From NCBI GenBank assembly GCA_900551325.1, contig URVM01000004.1, forward strand, positions 1 to 64,000: a stretch of 64,000 nucleotides of DNA, in the 5' to 3' direction. Source of the DNA: an uncultured Eubacteriales bacterium. Lineage in GTDB: Bacteria; Bacillota; Clostridia; Lachnospirales; Cellulosilyticaceae. Under the pieces are notes generated by a model, which saw only the letters and a program-made list of their open reading frames with translations, made no database searches and had not been told where the DNA came from. The position numbers and the translations under genes were made by a program. Below are positions 62,493 through 64,000 of this stretch, one piece after another (position 1 is the first letter of the stretch; each line of letters begins with the position of its first letter).

Positions 62493-63232
62493 CCACGGCT
62501 CCATGCTACTTCAATAGCATGACGAATAGCACGCTCTACGCGAGATGGTGTTGTATTGTAGTTTTTTGCAATGTTTGGATATAATTGTTTTGTAATAGAA
62601 TTTAATATATCCATATCATTAATCGCCATAATAATAGCATCTCTTAAATATTGATAGCCTTTAATATGTGCTGGTATACCAATTTCATGTATAACATTTG
62701 TTACTTCTGTTTCTAGGCTATGTGCTGTTACAACTGGTCTTTGTTGTGTTTGTGCCTTTGCATTCATACTTGACCCTGAACCCCCGAAAATAGATGAACT
62801 ATAAGCTACAGGCTGTGGTGCTGGTTCACTTGTTTGTCTTATACTACTTGTCATATTTTTTAGTTGGCGAATGCGTGTTGTAAGTGTGTCCATATCAAAT
62901 GGTTTAACAATATAGTAAGTTGCCCCTAAAGCTAAAGCACGTTCTGTAATTTTATCTTGTCCAACAGCTGAAAGCATTACTACTAACGGTTTAGGATTAA
63001 TATTCATATTTTGAATATTTTCAAGTACGCCTATACCGTCTAAATAAGGCATAATCACATCTAGTATAAGTACATCTGGTACCAGTGCCTTAATTTGGTC
63101 ACATGCTTCGAGTCCATTTGCTGCTACACCTACAACTTCCATGTCTTCTTGCTTATTTAAGAATTCCTTCAATATTTGACTAAAATCCTTATTATCGTCA
63201 GCCAATACGATTCTTATTTTTTTCTCTTGCAA
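62369..63232 (-). CDS. spo0A: Stage 0 sporulation protein A, master response regulator
   Basis: A 287-residue intact Spo0A. Receiver domain: D12, D13, phospho-acceptor D58 in [12 protein letters not shown]88 and K110 (VKPFD). A variable linker (about 125-165) leads to the Spo0A C-terminal DNA-binding domain (about 175-287) with [16 protein letters not shown]. The start is a TTG with GGGGGAG upstream. spoIVB lies upstream as in most Clostridia. The last 40 codons lie in the region duplicated at 44171-44294, so they were probably supplied by the island. Confidence 0.97.
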   Translation of the reverse strand: MQEKKIRIVLADDNKDFSQILKEFLNKQEDMEVVGVAANGLEACDQIKALVPDVLILDVIMPYLDGIGVLENIQNMNINPKPLVVMLSAVGQDKITERALALGATYYIVKPFDMDTLTTRIRQLKNMTSSIRQTSEPAPQPVAYSSSIFGGSGSSMNAKAQTQQRPVVTAHSLETEVTNVIHEIGIPAHIKGYQYLRDAIIMAINDMDILNSITKQLYPNIAKNYNTTPSRVERAIRHAIEVAWSRGKMDTIDQLFGYTVNNGKGKPTNSEFIALIADRLRLELQVG

Positions 63233-63284
63233 AACGACTCCCCCTGTCTCTATAAATTACAACATTTTACCAAAATCTAATAAT

Positions 63285-63313
63285 ATTATACCTAATTTCA
63301 AAAATTAAATCAA
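63285..63313 (-). promoter_or_regulatory. Candidate sigma-A type promoter of spo0A
   Basis: On the minus strand TTGATT (63308-63313), 17 bases, TATAAT (63285-63290), about 50 bases before the TTG start. I did not recognise a sigma-H promoter or a clear 0A box. Confidence 0.5.
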
Positions 63314-63351
63314 TACCAAAATTTGGAATAACGACTTTTTTATGCAAGAAT

Positions 63352-64000
63352 CTATTTTACTTCATTATTAATCATATTTTCTATGAAAATACCGTATCCT
63401 TTTGTGGGGTCTTGGATGAATACATGGGTTACTGCACCTACTAATTTTCCATCTTGTAAAATAGGGCTACCACTCATGCCTTGTATAATACCATTTGTCA
63501 CTTCTAGTAACCTAGGATCTACAATTTGGATGACCATACCCTTTGCTGGCTCACTTGTATAGCGTGATACCTTCTTAATAAGCACTTCATAAGGCCGTAC
63601 TTCTCCTCCTAGAATGTTACTTAAAATAACTGCTTTCCCCTCATATATTTCATTTTGGTATGCTATAGGTACAGGATCATTTCTAAATAGACTTTCTCCT
63701 CTTTTATTAAGACTTCCAAAAATTCCAAGTGCTGTATTATTATCAATATAACCTAATATATTTTTTGCTGTATACTCAATAATCCCCTTTAATTCACCTG
63801 GCTCGCCTTTTTCTCCTTTATGAATAGATGTAACAGAAGTTGTTGTCACTTCTCCACTACGAATAGGTAGAAGCTTTTTAATATCTACATCATTAATACC
63901 ATGACCTAAAGCACCAAATACCTTTGTATTAGGGTCATAATAAGTAAGTGTACCTATTCCTTGAGCACTGTCTTTTACCCATATGCCTATCTTATATACC
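63352..64000 (-). CDS. spoIVB: SpoIVB serine peptidase, C-terminal part (runs off the window)
   Basis: The frame is open to the window edge, so about 216 C-terminal residues are seen and the N-terminal transmembrane and PDZ parts lie outside. The S55 peptidase motifs are present: GALGHGIND (catalytic His, translated from about 63900) and GMSGSPILQDGKLVGAVTHVF (in part GMSGSPIL, catalytic Ser). SpoIVB signals from the forespore by cleaving SpoIVFA to activate pro-sigma-K processing. Standard neighbour of spo0A. Confidence 0.95.
   Translation of the reverse strand, partial: VYKIGIWVKDSAQGIGTLTYYDPNTKVFGALGHGINDVDIKKLLPIRSGEVTTTSVTSIHKGEKGEPGELKGIIEYTAKNILGYIDNNTALGIFGSLNKRGESLFRNDPVPIAYQNEIYEGKAVILSNILGGEVRPYEVLIKKVSRYTSEPAKGMVIQIVDPRLLEVTNGIIQGMSGSPILQDGKLVGAVTHVFIQDPTKGYGIFIENMINNEVK

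Overview
The window comes from a low-GC, endospore-forming Firmicute, most likely a Clostridia member of the Lachnospirales/Cellulosilyticum type. The evidence is the low GC content, strong AGGAGG-type ribosome binding sites, the spoIVB-spo0A pair at the right edge, a SpoIIP-like amidase, a YesM/YesN-type two-component pair beside an LplABC-type sugar importer, and the housekeeping genes pyrE, nrdA/nrdB, sfsA and cfa. The species call is inference; the phylum and the sporulating lifestyle are well supported. Most genes lie on the minus strand.

Layout. 0-14 kb is chromosomal backbone: a possible IS3-type end at the window edge, an ABC exporter, a stalk-domain secreted protein, a spermidine synthase-like/DUF350/DUF4178 cluster, a DEAD-box helicase, pyrE, an amidohydrolase, an ABC-2 type transporter operon and a tRNA-Pro(GGG). 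14-20 kb holds small unknown genes and a Tn554-like transposition module: three tyrosine recombinases plus a TnpC/DUF6262 protein, with a LexA-type palindrome over its likely promoter. 20-44 kb is backbone again: a SpoIIP homologue with a replaced catalytic residue, a heterodimeric ABC exporter, the sugar importer with divergent YesM/YesN genes, ribonucleotide reductase, two unlisted tandem small membrane proteins, sfsA, a MATE pump, cfa, a PfkB sugar kinase and small membrane or lipoproteins.

44.17-62.49 kb is an integrated plasmid-like genomic island, and it is the main discovery here. The last 40 codons of spo0A occur twice in the same orientation: once as the functional end of the intact gene (62369-62492) and once as an orphan fragment 18.2 kb away (44171-44294). 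The copies are about 86% identical in DNA but differ by one amino acid, so the element appears to bring a replacement spo0A 3' end. Between them lie, from the integrase end: a tyrosine integrase next to spo0A, then in the same operon a RepA_N/DnaD-type initiator with four 23-bp iterons inside its coding sequence, a Cthe_2314-like HEPN protein on the opposite strand, an unknown protein, a serine recombinase with a palindromic candidate res site, a small unknown protein, a candidate small RNA with its own consensus promoter and terminator, a primase-helicase fusion, another unknown protein, a complete type I restriction-modification operon (hsdM-hsdS-hsdR), and a beta-class DNA methyltransferase paired with an unrecognised, probably cognate, nuclease.

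The working model is an excisable, self-replicating defence plasmid that uses the master sporulation regulator gene as its attachment site and keeps it functional. The sequence shows the repeats, genes and sites directly. Excision, replication and defence activity are inferred.
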